64,000 nt of DNA from Loripinus fragilis (taxonomy: Eukaryota > Mollusca > Bivalvia > Lucinida > Lucinidae): NCBI GenBank assembly GCA_964019695.1, contig OZ026517.1:58287172-58351171 (forward strand), read 5' to 3'. Positions within the stretch are counted from its first letter, which is position 1. Every line of letters starts with the position of its first letter. Below the pieces are notes generated by a model. That model was not told where the DNA came from, did no database searches, and was given only the letters and a program-made list of their open reading frames with translations. Of this stretch, positions 34,246-45,645 are shown one piece after another. Both the position numbers and the translations under genes were made by a program.

Positions 34246-34690
34246 AATCTGTTCTTTTACAATATTATACACATTGATACCATGGACATGATAATAAGGT
34301 AGAGGAAAAGATTACCTCCCGTATGCAAATTTTAATAACTTTAATCAAAGTGGTTTGTTGGTTTAATGTCACACTAATGACTAAATCTGCTACTGTTTGG
34401 TCCAAATAATCAGTTCAGCCAAATATATTATACAAATTGACTCCATGGACAGAATGATAAGCTGTAGAAAAGCATTATCTTCCTTACACAATTTGTACGG
34501 CCTAAATACAAACATGTTGTTGCTGTTTTGCCAAAATCATGACTAAAGATGTAAATCTGAGGTACAAATATTCAGTTTAGTCCAAATATTATATAAATTG
34601 ACTCCATGGACAAATAATAAGCTGTAGAAAAAGATAGAACACTCTAACACTGACCACAAAAAGCGATTTTAGGGCGCTTAGTTATATCTA
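34246..34690 (+). repeat. ~450 bp direct repeat, copy 1 (copy 2 at 36047)
   Basis: Shares with 36047-36500 the ordered blocks TACAATATTATACACATTGA, ATGACTAAATCTGCTACTG, AATTGACTCCATGGACAGAA, GATAAGCTGTAGAAAA and ATAGAACACT, then GCGATTTTAGGGCG. TTGACTCCATGGACA recurs about every 150-180 bp, so it has an internal tandem structure. A shorter piece lies at 35020-35150. Confidence 0.8.
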
Positions 34691-34729
34691 AAAGCTGAAA
34701 ACTGCACATATATTCCATATTACTGAGGG

Positions 34730-35020
34730 TCCAGCTATAGATAAGTATCAGGCACCAACCCTCCGATTAAAGCCTGAACTCTCAAACATTTTTTTTTGTT
34801 TTTCACTGGATTTCAAATATTGATATATATAATGTTCACAAGACAATACTACTCATCACCTACATTCTTATTATATCAGTGATAACCCAGATGAGATTAC
34901 TTTATGAAACATCCCATCTAGAACTGCTCTCTCAAAGTATTCTTATATTCTTTATCTTCACTGTTTCAAGGTTTTGATACAAATAATGTTTATAAGACGA
35001 TAATAAGGTTGGTGTTTTGT
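34730..35020 (+). repeat. Penelope tail scrap and satellite block
   Basis: At 34738-34775, TATCAGGCACCAACC and CGATTAAAGCC resemble the Penelope 3' tail text at 29810-29840. From about 34795, 147 bp satellite blocks (ACTGGATTTCAAATATTGAT, CATCACCTACATTCTTATTA and CAGATGAGATTACTTTATGA) run to 35010, and the same arrangement recurs at 36810-36960. Confidence 0.65.
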
Positions 35021-35150
35021 GCCAAACTAATGGCTAAATATAATATGATAAGGACCAAATAATATGTTCATCTTACAATATTTTACACATTGACTCCATT
35101 GACAGAATAATAAGGTTGAGGAAAATATTACCTCCCTTACACAAATTGTT

Positions 35151-35666
35151 ATATAAACCACTTACATCTCATATAGATCACTTCACGCCCCAACATACAA
35201 CCTTTGAGCAATTGCCAGCACGCTTATCAGTCGTTTTTGAGTTACTTCCTGGTTTTATACCGTTTGCAATATTGTGACACGCTGGGTGAACTTTAGAGAA
35301 GAACATTTCTATGAACATAAACTACAATTTACTGACTGAAATATATAAGTATTTTCGCCTGCATATACAAATTTCAGGTAGAAAAATATATTTTTACAAT
35401 TTTTGCTTATGCATTTTTCATGGTAAAATAAAATATTGTAATAAATACCATAAATACATACATTTGGGTCAAAAAACTTTTATATAGTGTAGTTCCATAA
35501 CTGTAGTTCATGTTCATGTTAACAATTTTATCTAAAATTCACCAAATATGCCACAATATAGCAAATGGAGTAGAACCAGAAAGTGACTCAAAAACGACTG
35601 ATAAGTGGGCTGAAGATTGCTCAAAAGCTGTGTGTTGGGGCGTAAAGTGATCTGTGTGAGATGTAT
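35151..35666. mobile_element. ~516 bp DNA element, ~110 bp TIRs, 8 bp target duplication
   Basis: Arms of roughly 110 bp are inverted. The left has ATCACTTCACGCCCCAACAT and TTATCAGTCGTTTTTGAGTT. The right reads the inverse (AACTCAAAAACGACTGATAA-like and GGGGCGTAAAGTGAT). AAATTGTT occurs immediately outside both ends (35143-35150 and 35667-35674), an 8 bp duplication as made by hAT-type transposases. The left tip has a few extra bases relative to the right. It sits inside the 34-36 kb repeat cluster and encodes no protein. Confidence 0.82.
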
Positions 35667-36046
35667 AAATTGTTCATACAACTATATAGCCAAAGGTATC
35701 CCTCTCCTTGATAAAATAGTCATTTTTGTTTATACAGGAAAAAAATCATACAAGTAAGAGCTTTTGAAAGCAATATCTCCTTAAATTAGCTCTGCTGTTT
35801 TCTTCTATCTACAAATGAGTAGTTTCGTTCAGTGCTATAGTGTTCTAAGTAATTTACATCCAATGAACGATAATGATTTATGTAAAAAGATTAAATGAGT
35901 CAATGTCATACTGTTCTAACTACCAATAGTTACTTCCCTTGCCAAAATTTGCAGTTACCTCCATAACACAAGTTTTAATGGCCAAAATAGAAGCTGTCTT
36001 TTTGTGCCAAACTGATGGCCAAATCTGATACGTTAAGGCTAAAATA

Positions 36047-36540
36047 ATATGTTCAGCTTACAATATTATACACATTGACTCCATGGACAGAATAACAAGG
36101 TTTAGGAAAATATATCCTCTTCCTTACACACATTTTAATAGCTTAAATCAAAGCGGTAAGTTTGTTTAATGTCACATTAATGACTAAATCTGCTACTGGC
36201 AAGCCCAAATAATCAGTTCAGCCAAATATATTTTACAAATTGACTCCATGGACAGAATGATAAGCTGCAGAGAAGTATTACATCCCATACACAATTTTTA
36301 CGGCCTAAACCAAACATTTTGCTGCTGTCATGCCCTAATCATGACTAAATCTGCAACTTGGAGGTACAAGTAATCAGTTCAGCCCAAAATAGTATACATG
36401 TACAAATTGACTCCATGGACAAATAATAAGCTGTAGAAAAAGATAGAACACTATAACGCTGAACATAGAAGGCGATTTTAGGGCGTTACGTTCTATCTGA
36501 AAACTGAAAAAGGCCCTTAGATTCCATATTTCTGAGAAAT
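36047..36540 (+). repeat. ~450 bp direct repeat, copy 2
   Basis: Second copy of 34246-34690, with the same internal TTGACTCCATGGACA periodicity and the GCGATTTTAGGGCGTTACGT end. The copies differ by scattered substitutions and small indels. Confidence 0.8.
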
Positions 36541-36699
36541 GTTCTTATTTTTCAATGTTGTTTATACTGAATGGACATATTTTCATGTTAGGTCTCTGAT
36601 AAATGAGACATCAAATCATGATACCAAAATTTGCAAACTCATTTTTCTCAAAATGTGTGCAATAGTAGATAGAACACTATAGCATTTAAGCGAGGATGA

Positions 36700-37700
36700 A
36701 TAATGTTCATGAGACAATACAATTCTTGATCTACATTCTAATTATATCAGTGGTTACCTGGGTGTGATTCTTCTATGAGAAATCCCATCAAAGCCTGAAC
36801 TATCACACTTTTTTTTGCTTTTACTGGATTTCAAAGATGGATATACACAATTTTCATAAGACAATACTACTCATCACCTACATTCTTATTATATCAGTGA
36901 TAACCCAGATGAGATTACTTTATGAAACTTCCATCTAGAATTGCTCTATCAAAATATTCTTTGTAATAAATGGATTTGCAGGTATGATACAAATAATGTT
37001 TATAAGACAATACAACTCATGACATACATTCTAATTACATCAGTGCTAATACAGACGCGATGCCTGTATGAGACATACCATCTAGGCCCGCACTATAACC
37101 ATTTTCTTTGTTTTCACTGTATCTCAAAGTTTGATACACATAATGTTATAAGAAAATTTAACTCAGGTCCTTCAATAATGAGACATACCATCCAGGCCTG
37201 CACTATCACAATATTCTTTGTCTTTACTGGATTTCAAGAGTTTATACAAATAATGTTATAAGACAATACAGCTCATGACTTCCTTTTTATTACATCAGTG
37301 CTAACTTAGACAAGATACCTGCATGAGACATATCATCTAGGCCTGCAATATCACAATTTTATTTGTTTTCACTGAATTTCAAAGTTTGGTACACATAATG
37401 TTTATAAGACAATATAACTCATGACCTACATTCTAATTACATCAGTGCTTACCCAGATGAGATGCCTGCATGAGACATACTATCTAGGCCTGTACTATCA
37501 TAATATTCTTTATCTTTACTGGATTTCAAGAGTTTATACAAAAAATGTTTATAAGACAATATAACTTATGACCTACATTCTAATTACATCAGTGCTAACT
37601 CAGATGAGATGCTTGCATGAGGCATACCATCTAGGCCTGCATTTTCACAATATTCTTTGTCTTTACTGGATTTCAAGAGTTTATACAAATAATGTAACTC
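36700..37700 (+). repeat. 147 bp satellite block
   Basis: About seven units with CATCTAGGCCTGCACTATCA, CAATATTCTTTGTCTTTACT, GGATTTCAAGAGTTTATACA and AGACAATACAACTCATGACC. Units become more regular toward the right. It ends at about 37700, where unrelated sequence begins for 2.7 kb before the main array. Confidence 0.85.
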
Positions 37701-40400
37701 AGCCATTCCCCACAAATTGATACAATCACAAAATGGAAAATGGTGAAAAATTAACTTGTCTTGAAAAGCATGCATTTGATGTCAGGGAAATGTATATTAC
37801 CTCTATAATTGCATGTATAAGTATGACCCACACCATTTGTATCGTTGATGTGTAACAGAAGTTCAAAAAAAGAACCTGTTTGTGAGCGTTATGGAGCATA
37901 TGGCATGGTTAGTTAGATTTGCATATGCAATGCTATGATTATCTTGATACTAAGCAGTCAAACTGATGTTTGATCGTATAAAACAAGAAATTAAGGTACT
38001 AACGATCTAGATATAATATTATTAAGATCAGGAGTGGTGCAAATAATTGAACATTGAAATCATCGTCAGTTTGTGATTAAAAGAAATTTCATAGACCATA
38101 ACATATTTTATTTATTATTTCATTGCGTGTTTATCAAAAGAAAAAATGATCATCATATTGGCTAGTGGTAAGACAAGGTACTAAAAACACTTTATCTGAT
38201 GTTTGAAAATGGAAACCTATGTGAGTTATTGACATTTCACATTTGTTACGGAAAATAGATGCAAGATTTTTTTGTGTTTAACCATCATTTAAAAAGTGCC
38301 ATTTCAAATATGGGTGTAATAAAACACCAACAGAAACTTGTATATGATCTCTATGAATATTTAAAAGTAACACATAATGATAAAAGACAAAAATTAGCAT
38401 GCCTATGGGTGGAAATTCATTTCACAATAAAATTAATACACTCAACCATGTCAACATTGCAAGAAATAGTATATAGAAATGACTCAGTGTTATTTAATCC
38501 ACATGAATCATTCTTTACCAACATCAATTATGATCTTAAGGTATGTTTCACCAACAATTTTAGTTTATCTAAATCAAGTGGCCGGAATTTGTCTTTGCTA
38601 TTGAACATATGCACATGTTTCAAAATCTTTAATTGACGAGTTAACACTTAAGCTTCATAAAAAGATTAAAAAAATATATATGTTGGGCTTTTATAAAGCC
38701 ATATATCAAAATAATGATCAATCAACATTTTAACTTTATCTTCGAGCCTGTAACTTCTCACTGTTCAGCCTACTGCTATGAACGCTTCCAAACTATATGA
38801 ATATTAGCTATGAAACGCTGCAAAATAAATTCAAATAGTAATATTAAGTTATTGCAAAGTCTGGTCGTTGGAGATTGATCATTTTTATAGCAGATCTTAA
38901 CAAAAATCAGAAAATAACCAAGAGATTTTCATAGATATATGTTCCGTAACACAACATCAATGTTCCGTAACATATATATGCATTCTTTGTTGATCAATCA
39001 TTGTTAATATGTTTCTGATAAAGATATATGATAAGTGTCTTGATAGTAACTTCAAGGTACTGGGTTTGATTAAGCCATTAACATTTTTATATTACATGGA
39101 ATGTTTGATCACTATAAACATCAAAATCTATGCTTCCATAACAAGTTTCCAATGATTTTAAATGTAATTAGATTAAATCAGTGTCCAGGATGCACCTTAT
39201 GTCAAATTCATAATATTTATACCATTAAACATGATTTGAGTAATTGTTCTCCATTCTTCATCAAATAAAAATGACAAACAACATGACATTAGAAAAGCTC
39301 TATAATCCGTAATGGACTGAATGTCGACAGATTGCAATGTTTCTTCTCTGATATTCGCTGCCAATACATTTATATTTTCTTATCTTATATATAAACCAAT
39401 TAAATATCTATAAAAAAGAACCTTATCTAATGTCAATGTTGCTTTTGGGGTAAATTGACGAGACAGGTGTATTTAAGTACATATTTCAAAACAAAATTTC
39501 AAAATGTGTCATGCTTTCTATCCTGCTAGCAGACGTTTATTTACGAAAACGCAACTAAAATGGTGCATTAAAGCATCATTACCATGAAATGTACTCATTT
39601 TTGTCCTTATAATGAGCATTTGAAGCCTTGTTATGGAAAATAGGTGTATGAAGGCATAACGACATGGGGACATTTTACTTACCACAAGCTATACACAATT
39701 GGTTTTTATTGTTTTTCATTCTAATTTATTTCAAATAAACCACCTTACAAAGAAATATGACCGTTATCAACATTCAAAGGTGCTTGTTTTCGAAATATAA
39801 GCGTTATGGAAGCATATATTTTGAAACGTAACATTTTGGTTATTGCCCTGTTTGCAATGTTTTTGGGCAACAGTGTATAGCAAGCTATCTCCGTTTATAA
39901 TAAATTTTATCTTTAATCATTTTCAAGTTAATTTGGCAGCATCAAGTACCTGTAAATGAAAAATATATGTTTTCAGTATCCCATTAAAAACAGTTACGGC
40001 TGCATGGGCATATTTGGAGACACATACATTTTTGGTATTTATAAGTAATGTAAACCTTATGAATCAATAATAAGGCTGTTTCTGAAATTCCTTTGAAAGG
40101 AACAAAAAGGTTTTGTTGGGAAAAATGAGACATCCTTTACATTTAATAAATAACTATACCAAACGTCTACAAAATTAGCTTAGAGACATTGCAATTTTGG
40201 CTATTTGCAAACATTGATCAAAACATATTTTTAAACAAATACTTTGATGCTATCCAAATTTGTTTTGAATCACTAACAAATGCTTGGGGACTGTGGAATT
40301 CTATAATATTTAGAGCATTCAAGCATATTTAAGCAGGAATAAGAATGGAAAAAGTGGAGACATGGTATTTTCAAATATGGGTCAATTTTGGTGGAATGGC
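37701..40400. other. Unclassified stretch inside the satellite region
   Basis: No satellite units. The 125-codon frame at 38259-38636 (plus) is the longest here. It has no recognisable domain, signal peptide or homologue that I know, and it is AT-rich, so I do not call it a gene. ATATATGTTCCGTAACA is partly repeated at 38936-38970. This may be unique DNA between two satellite blocks or an unrecognised insertion. Confidence 0.5.
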
Positions 40401-42230
40401 TGTGATAAGACAATATAGCTCCTGGTCTACATTCTAATTACATCAGTGCTAACTCAAATGAGATGCCTGCATGAGACATACCATCTAGGCCTGCACTATC
40501 ACAATATTCTTTGTCTTTACTGGATTTCAAGAGTTTATACAAATAATGTTTATCAGACAATACAGCTCATGACCTACATTCTGATTACATCAGTGCTAAC
40601 CACGATGAAATGCCTGCATGAGACATACCATCTAGGCCTGCAATTTCACAATATTCTTTGTCTTTACTGGATTTCAAAAGTTTATACAAATAATGTTTAT
40701 ATCACAATACAGCTCATGACCTACATTATAATTACATCAGTGATGCCCGCATGAGACATACCATCTAGGCCTGCACTATCACAATATTCTTTGTCTTTAC
40801 TGGATTTCAAGAGTTTATACAAATAATGTTAATAAGACAATACAGCTCATGACCTACATTCTAATTACATCAGTGCTAATCCAGATGAGACGCCTGCATG
40901 AGACATACTATCTAGGCCTGCACTATCACAATATTGTTTGTCTTTACTGGATTTCAGGAGTTTATACAAATAATGTTCATAAGACAATACAGATCATGAC
41001 CTACATTCTAATTACATCAGTGCTAACCCAGATGAGACGCCTGCATGAGACATCCCATCATGGCCTGCACTATCACAATATTCATTGTATTTACAGGATT
41101 TCAGGAGTTTATACAAATAATGTTATAAGACAATTAATCTCATGACCTACATTATAATTACATTAGTGCTGACCCAGATGAGATGCCTGCATGAGACTTT
41201 CGATCTAGGCCTGCACTATCACAATAGTCTTTGTTTTCACTGGATTTCAAGGTTATATACACATAATGTTATTCCATCTAGGCCTGCACTATCACAATTG
41301 TCTTTGTTTTCCCTGGATTTCAAGGTTATCTACAAATAATGTTATTCCATCTAGGCCTGCACTATGACAATAGTCTTTGTTTTCACTGGATTTCAAGGTT
41401 ATATACAAATAATGTTATTCCATCTAGGCCTGCACTATCACAATTGTCTTTGTTTTCCCTGGATTTCAAGGTTATATACAAATAATGTTATTCCATCTAG
41501 GCCTGCACTATCACAATAGTCCTTGTTTTCACTGGATTTCAAGGCTATATACACATAATGTTATTCCATCTAGGCCTGCACTATCACAATTGTCTTTGTT
41601 TTCCCTGGATTTCAAGGTTATATACAAATAATGTTATTCTATCTAGGCCGTCTTTGTTTTCCCTGGATTTCAATGTTATATACAAATAATGTTATTCCAT
41701 CTAGGCCTGCACTATCACAATAGTCTTTGTTTTTACTGGATTTCAAAGCTATATACACATAATGTTATTCCATCTAGGTCTGCACTATCACAATTGTCTT
41801 TGTTTTCCCTGGATTTCAAGGTTATATACAAATAATGTTATTCCATCTAGGCCTGCACTATCACAATAGTCTTTGTTTTTACTGGATTTCAAGGTAATAT
41901 ACACATAATGTTTATAAGAAAATACAAATCAGGACATACATTCTTTTTATATTAGTGCTTACTAAGATGAGATGCCTTCATGAGACATCCCATCTAGGCA
42001 TGCACTATCATAATTTTCTTTGTCTTCACTGGATTTAAAGGATTGATACACATAAAGTTTATAAAACAATACAACTCACGACATACATTCTAATTACATC
42101 AGTGCTAACTCAGATGAGATGCCTGCATGAGACATATTATCTAGGCCTGCACTATCACAATATTATTTGTCTTCACTGGATGTCAGGGTTTGATACACTT
42201 AATGTTCCTAAGACAATACAACGCAGGACT
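40400..42230 (+). repeat. Main 147 bp satellite array with a 73 bp sub-array
   Basis: Successive GATG-CCTGCATGAGACAT blocks fall 147 bp apart (for example 40464 to 40611, and 40891 to 41038). From about 41271 to 41905 the period drops to 73 bp. Each short unit keeps only the ATTCCATCTAGGCCTGCACT to CAAATAATGTT half, with alternating AATTGTC/AATAGTC variants. After 41905 diverged long units resume. Because 147 is 49 codons, the same frame stays open across units and produces spurious open frames of up to about 100 codons. Confidence 0.93.
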
Positions 42231-42729
42231 TAAATTCTATCTATATCAATGTTAACCAAGATAGGATGCTTCCATGAAACATTGCATTTAGGCCATCGCT
42301 GTCCTTCTTCTTCTTTGTGTGTAATGAATTTCAAAAATTTGATATATAGTAAAAACTCAAAAATTCGAACGCCAATGTTTTTGAAAATACTCGCTAATTC
42401 AAAACAAAGTTGGGGGACTCTGGATTCTGATAAGAGGACATCTGTATGACCAAGTTAGATAACTGCCTATAAAGCATGCTATTTGTTTGCAAGAGAAAAG
42501 GTCTTAATACAGAAACCCAAGTGTAAATGTCTGGCATTAATTTGACTTTTATCGTTGCTGTGGTAACAAAAATGCTACCAAAATAGGCTGAAAATAGAAA
42601 TATGACCATTTTGGTACAAAAATGAGACATTTGACAGAGTAATTATCATTGAGCACAGTAAAATACCCAAAAGATATTTTAACAGATGATATGAATTATT
42701 ATGACACGCAGTAGTGTTAATAAGCGTGT

Positions 42730-42732
<3 letters not shown>
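42231..42732. other. Non-coding, trailing satellite-like sequence
   Basis: The first ~100 bp contain weak satellite motifs (AGGATGCTTCCATGAAACAT). TAGTAAAAACTCAAAAAT is shared with 33972-33990, suggesting that a common unit closes both blocks. No gene. Confidence 0.5.

Positions 42733-42770
<38 letters not shown>
42733..42770 (+). repeat. (CT)n microsatellite
   Basis: 38 bp of pure CT dinucleotide. Confidence 0.98.
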
Positions 42771-42773
<3 letters not shown>

Positions 42774-43488
42774 CAATAATTTTTAAGAGAATTTAAAATA
42801 TATTTTGCATATGTGCATATGTGCAGCTATTTTTGGCTAGAACACGTGGTTTCGGTACTTATCACACCTGAGAGCAGTTTAGGTCAAAATTTTGCAGAAT
42901 GCTCTACAACACTTTCGACCTGCATTACCTAACATCTGTCATTAAAACGTTTTTGTCTATTTCTGAGTGGCCTCATAAGATAGGTGTTACTGTACATACA
43001 TGTATATTAATGGCCTACATATTATAATTTTCGAAAAGTATTGTATTTTCTTTCCTTGGAGATTGAAGATGAGGCAATTCATCTGGGTATTCACTGTTTG
43101 CCAAAGAACCATTTCGGGGGTTTCTGTCCTTAAAGGCTTAAAGGTTTTCACACATATGCAATCAGTACAAAAATCTCGTGTACAGGCTCATATCTAGTAG
43201 TTTGTGATAAACGCCACAGTCAATAATTATTAAGTCATGTCGAAACATTCTCCTGACTTAATGGGTTGAACCAGTACTACGGAGGATACATTGTCTTGTA
43301 CGGTGATTTCAGTTGGTCTCAAACTGGCGATCTGTGCATGCTAATTTTGTTTTTAAAAACCTGACAAGTGCTAGCGATTCAGACTTTGTCTCTCTCACTC
43401 TACCCCCCTCCCTCTCTCTCTCTAACTGTATACAACTTTATTGTTTAAACTTATTCCTAGATATATACAAATATTTACATATAAACTG
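42771..43488. other. Non-coding stretch with a partial hairpin-family repeat
   Basis: No gene. At about 43030-43100, TGTATTTTCTTTCC...ATTCATCTGGGTATTCACTG resembles the right half of the 2838-2945 repeat. A short CT-rich patch lies at about 43386-43425. Confidence 0.5.
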
Positions 43489-43949
43489 GTCAAAATAAAT
43501 TAAGCCCCACCAGAAATTTTCCCATAGACTTAATGTTAATACATTCATGTTTAATTTATCATAAGATTTTACTGAATACAGATTTTTCAATAACATTTTC
43601 AGCGAAGCAGCAGCAATGTTTCTTCTCAACATACGCTAGATTTCTGATTTATTGATAAGTTTTCCATAGAGCTCTACATTTTCCAGTAAATGTCCCATTT
43701 TGTTCCCTATCATTCCTTGAGTAAAATTGGCCAACAATTGGATACTCTTGGAAAATTTAGCACATACCCTAAGAAAATTAGTATCTTCAATTCAATATTT
43801 GTGTAATTACACCTAAGACATTGTTGTCTAACTTGGATGGAATTAGAATTTTCAACTACCATCGATATTTTTGAAATAAACAACTAAACTTTGGGAATTT
43901 AACATTATGACTATGTAAAAAAGTGACATGGGGCTTAACTTATTTTGGC
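43489..43949. mobile_element. MITE-like element with ~20 bp TIRs
   Basis: TCAAAATAAATTAAGCCCCA at the left end is matched by the right end, which reads CCAAAATAAGTTAAGCCCCA in reverse complement (about 43929-43948). The 460 bp interior is non-coding. No clear target duplication was found, so the exact ends are uncertain by a few bases. Confidence 0.7.
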
Positions 43950-44439
43950 GAGTTTATTTATTAAGTGACCTGTTATGTCATGTTGTATAAACTATGTAGC
44001 TGCATGTATTATAAGGAAATAACTCTATAAGCTTTAAAGCTTCCGTTCAGATCCTTTACACTGTTCTATGCAATTATTGTACCACTTGAATCGTTTATAG
44101 AAAATAAATAAAGTTTAAACTAAAACCCTACATTGTATAACTCTTTCTAGTGGAAACCATATAAGGTCGAAGCTAGAACGCAGACTATTCAAGGTGGTAA
44201 TTCTTTTCTTATATCTATGGCGTGTCCTTGTTGCGATCGTCATCATCTGAAGAGTCAGTCGCATGCTTAACTATGTCAAAGCTATATGTGTACCAGTATC
44301 CCTGTTCCGATTTTATTGTTGTTGGAACAACCAAGCGTAGGCTGATCTAGATCTGCGTCGTTTGCTTATACATTTGGTGTACACGTGTTTCAATAAAACG
44401 TAGTATGTACGCCACACCAGAGGAACACGTTTCTTATAG
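43950..44439. other. Non-coding stretch
   Basis: Nothing recognised. Confidence 0.5.
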
Positions 44440-45165
44440 CATACATGCACACAAAATATAAAAGCAACCTTATGACACGAAATATAACTTTAAGGCAATC
44501 TAAGGACACCAAATATAAAGGCAACCTCAGGACACAAAATATTAAGGCAATCTAAGGACACAAAATAGAAAGGCAGCCTCAGGACACAAAATAGAAAGGC
44601 AACCTCAGGACACAAACTTTAAAGGCAACCTCAGGACACAAAATATAAAGGCAACCTCAGGACACAAAATAAAACGGCAACCTCAGGACACAAAATAGAA
44701 CGGCAACCTCAGGACACAAAATAAAACGGCAACCTCAGGACACAAAATATAAAGGCAACCTCAGGACACAAACTTTAAAGGCAACCTCAGGGCACAAAAT
44801 ATAAGGCAACCTCAGGGCACAAAATATAAAGGCAGCCTCAGGAGACAAAATATAAAGGCAGCCTCAGGACACAAAATATAAAGGCAGCCTCAGGGCACAA
44901 AATATAAACTTTTTTTAAGGCAGCCTCAGGACACAAATAGAAAGGCAGCCTCAGGACACAAAATATAAAGGCAACCTCAGGACACAAAATATAAACTTTT
45001 TTTAAGGCAGCCTCAGGACACAAAATAGAAAGGCAGCCTCAGGACACAAAATAGAAAGGCAACCTCAGGACACAAACTTTAAAGGCAGCCTCAGGACACA
45101 AAATATAAATCAGCCTAAGGACGCAAAATAGAAAGGCAACCTCAGGACACAAAATAGAAAAGGCA
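44440..45165 (+). repeat. ~26 bp minisatellite
   Basis: Roughly 27 head-to-tail units of GGCAACCTCAGGACACAAAA followed by TATAAA. Variants are AGAAA or AAAAC in the tail, GGCAGCC for GGCAACC, and an AACTTTAAA form. A longer variant with ATAAACTTTTTTTAAGG occurs near 44904 and 44990, indicating a higher-order block of about 90 bp. Edge units are the most diverged, as expected from unequal exchange. Confidence 0.95.
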
Positions 45166-45645
45166 ACATGGCCTTTCAGGTCCGTTTTATATGGGAACAC
45201 ACAATGAAGACTCTGATCAACACTGCACGGATGTACAGACTGATCTGGGTCTTTATTTTAGCGCATGCACACAATGTGATGTGTTCTGGTGAGTGAGTTC
45301 CATACATGTTCCACTCTGGGCATCTTACTCGCTATAAAGCATCACGTTCATTGGACCTCGACGCAAGAAAGCCTGTTTCCGACGTTTGAGATCAGGCATG
45401 GCTCAAACGCGCCTGCTCTGTTACTGAGCTGGAATATTAATTTTTTTCCATGGAACAAGTTTGGACATTAAACTTTGCAGTCAGTGAATAACAAAGGTGC
45501 TGATCAGACTGCGCATCCGCGCAGTATTGTCTACACATTTGTTATTCGCATGCAACAAAGTCAGATGTTCTCGCGTCGAGGGGCAATTATATAAATAAGC
45601 ATGATATACCGATCTGTCGATAGAGGGTTGGTGACAGGTTATTGG
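45166..45645. other. Non-coding, bivalve-type repeat remnants 3' of the B-box gene
   Basis: At about 45352-45420 and 45495-45580 (TTGGACCTCGACGCAAGAAA, GATCAGACTGCGCATCCGCG) there are scraps of the composite repeat seen at 30690 and 55820. They lie within the likely 3' untranslated region or just beyond the end of the B-box gene (minus). Confidence 0.6.

Noticed and set aside
40446..41339. Tandem open frames of 65-102 codons with repeated peptide text
   Set aside because: Produced by the 147 bp (49-codon) satellite period, which keeps a frame open; no start context or domain supports a protein.
44440..45165. CRISPR-like regular repeats
   Set aside because: Units are contiguous with only 5-7 variable bases between the conserved blocks and no unique spacers; it is a eukaryotic minisatellite.
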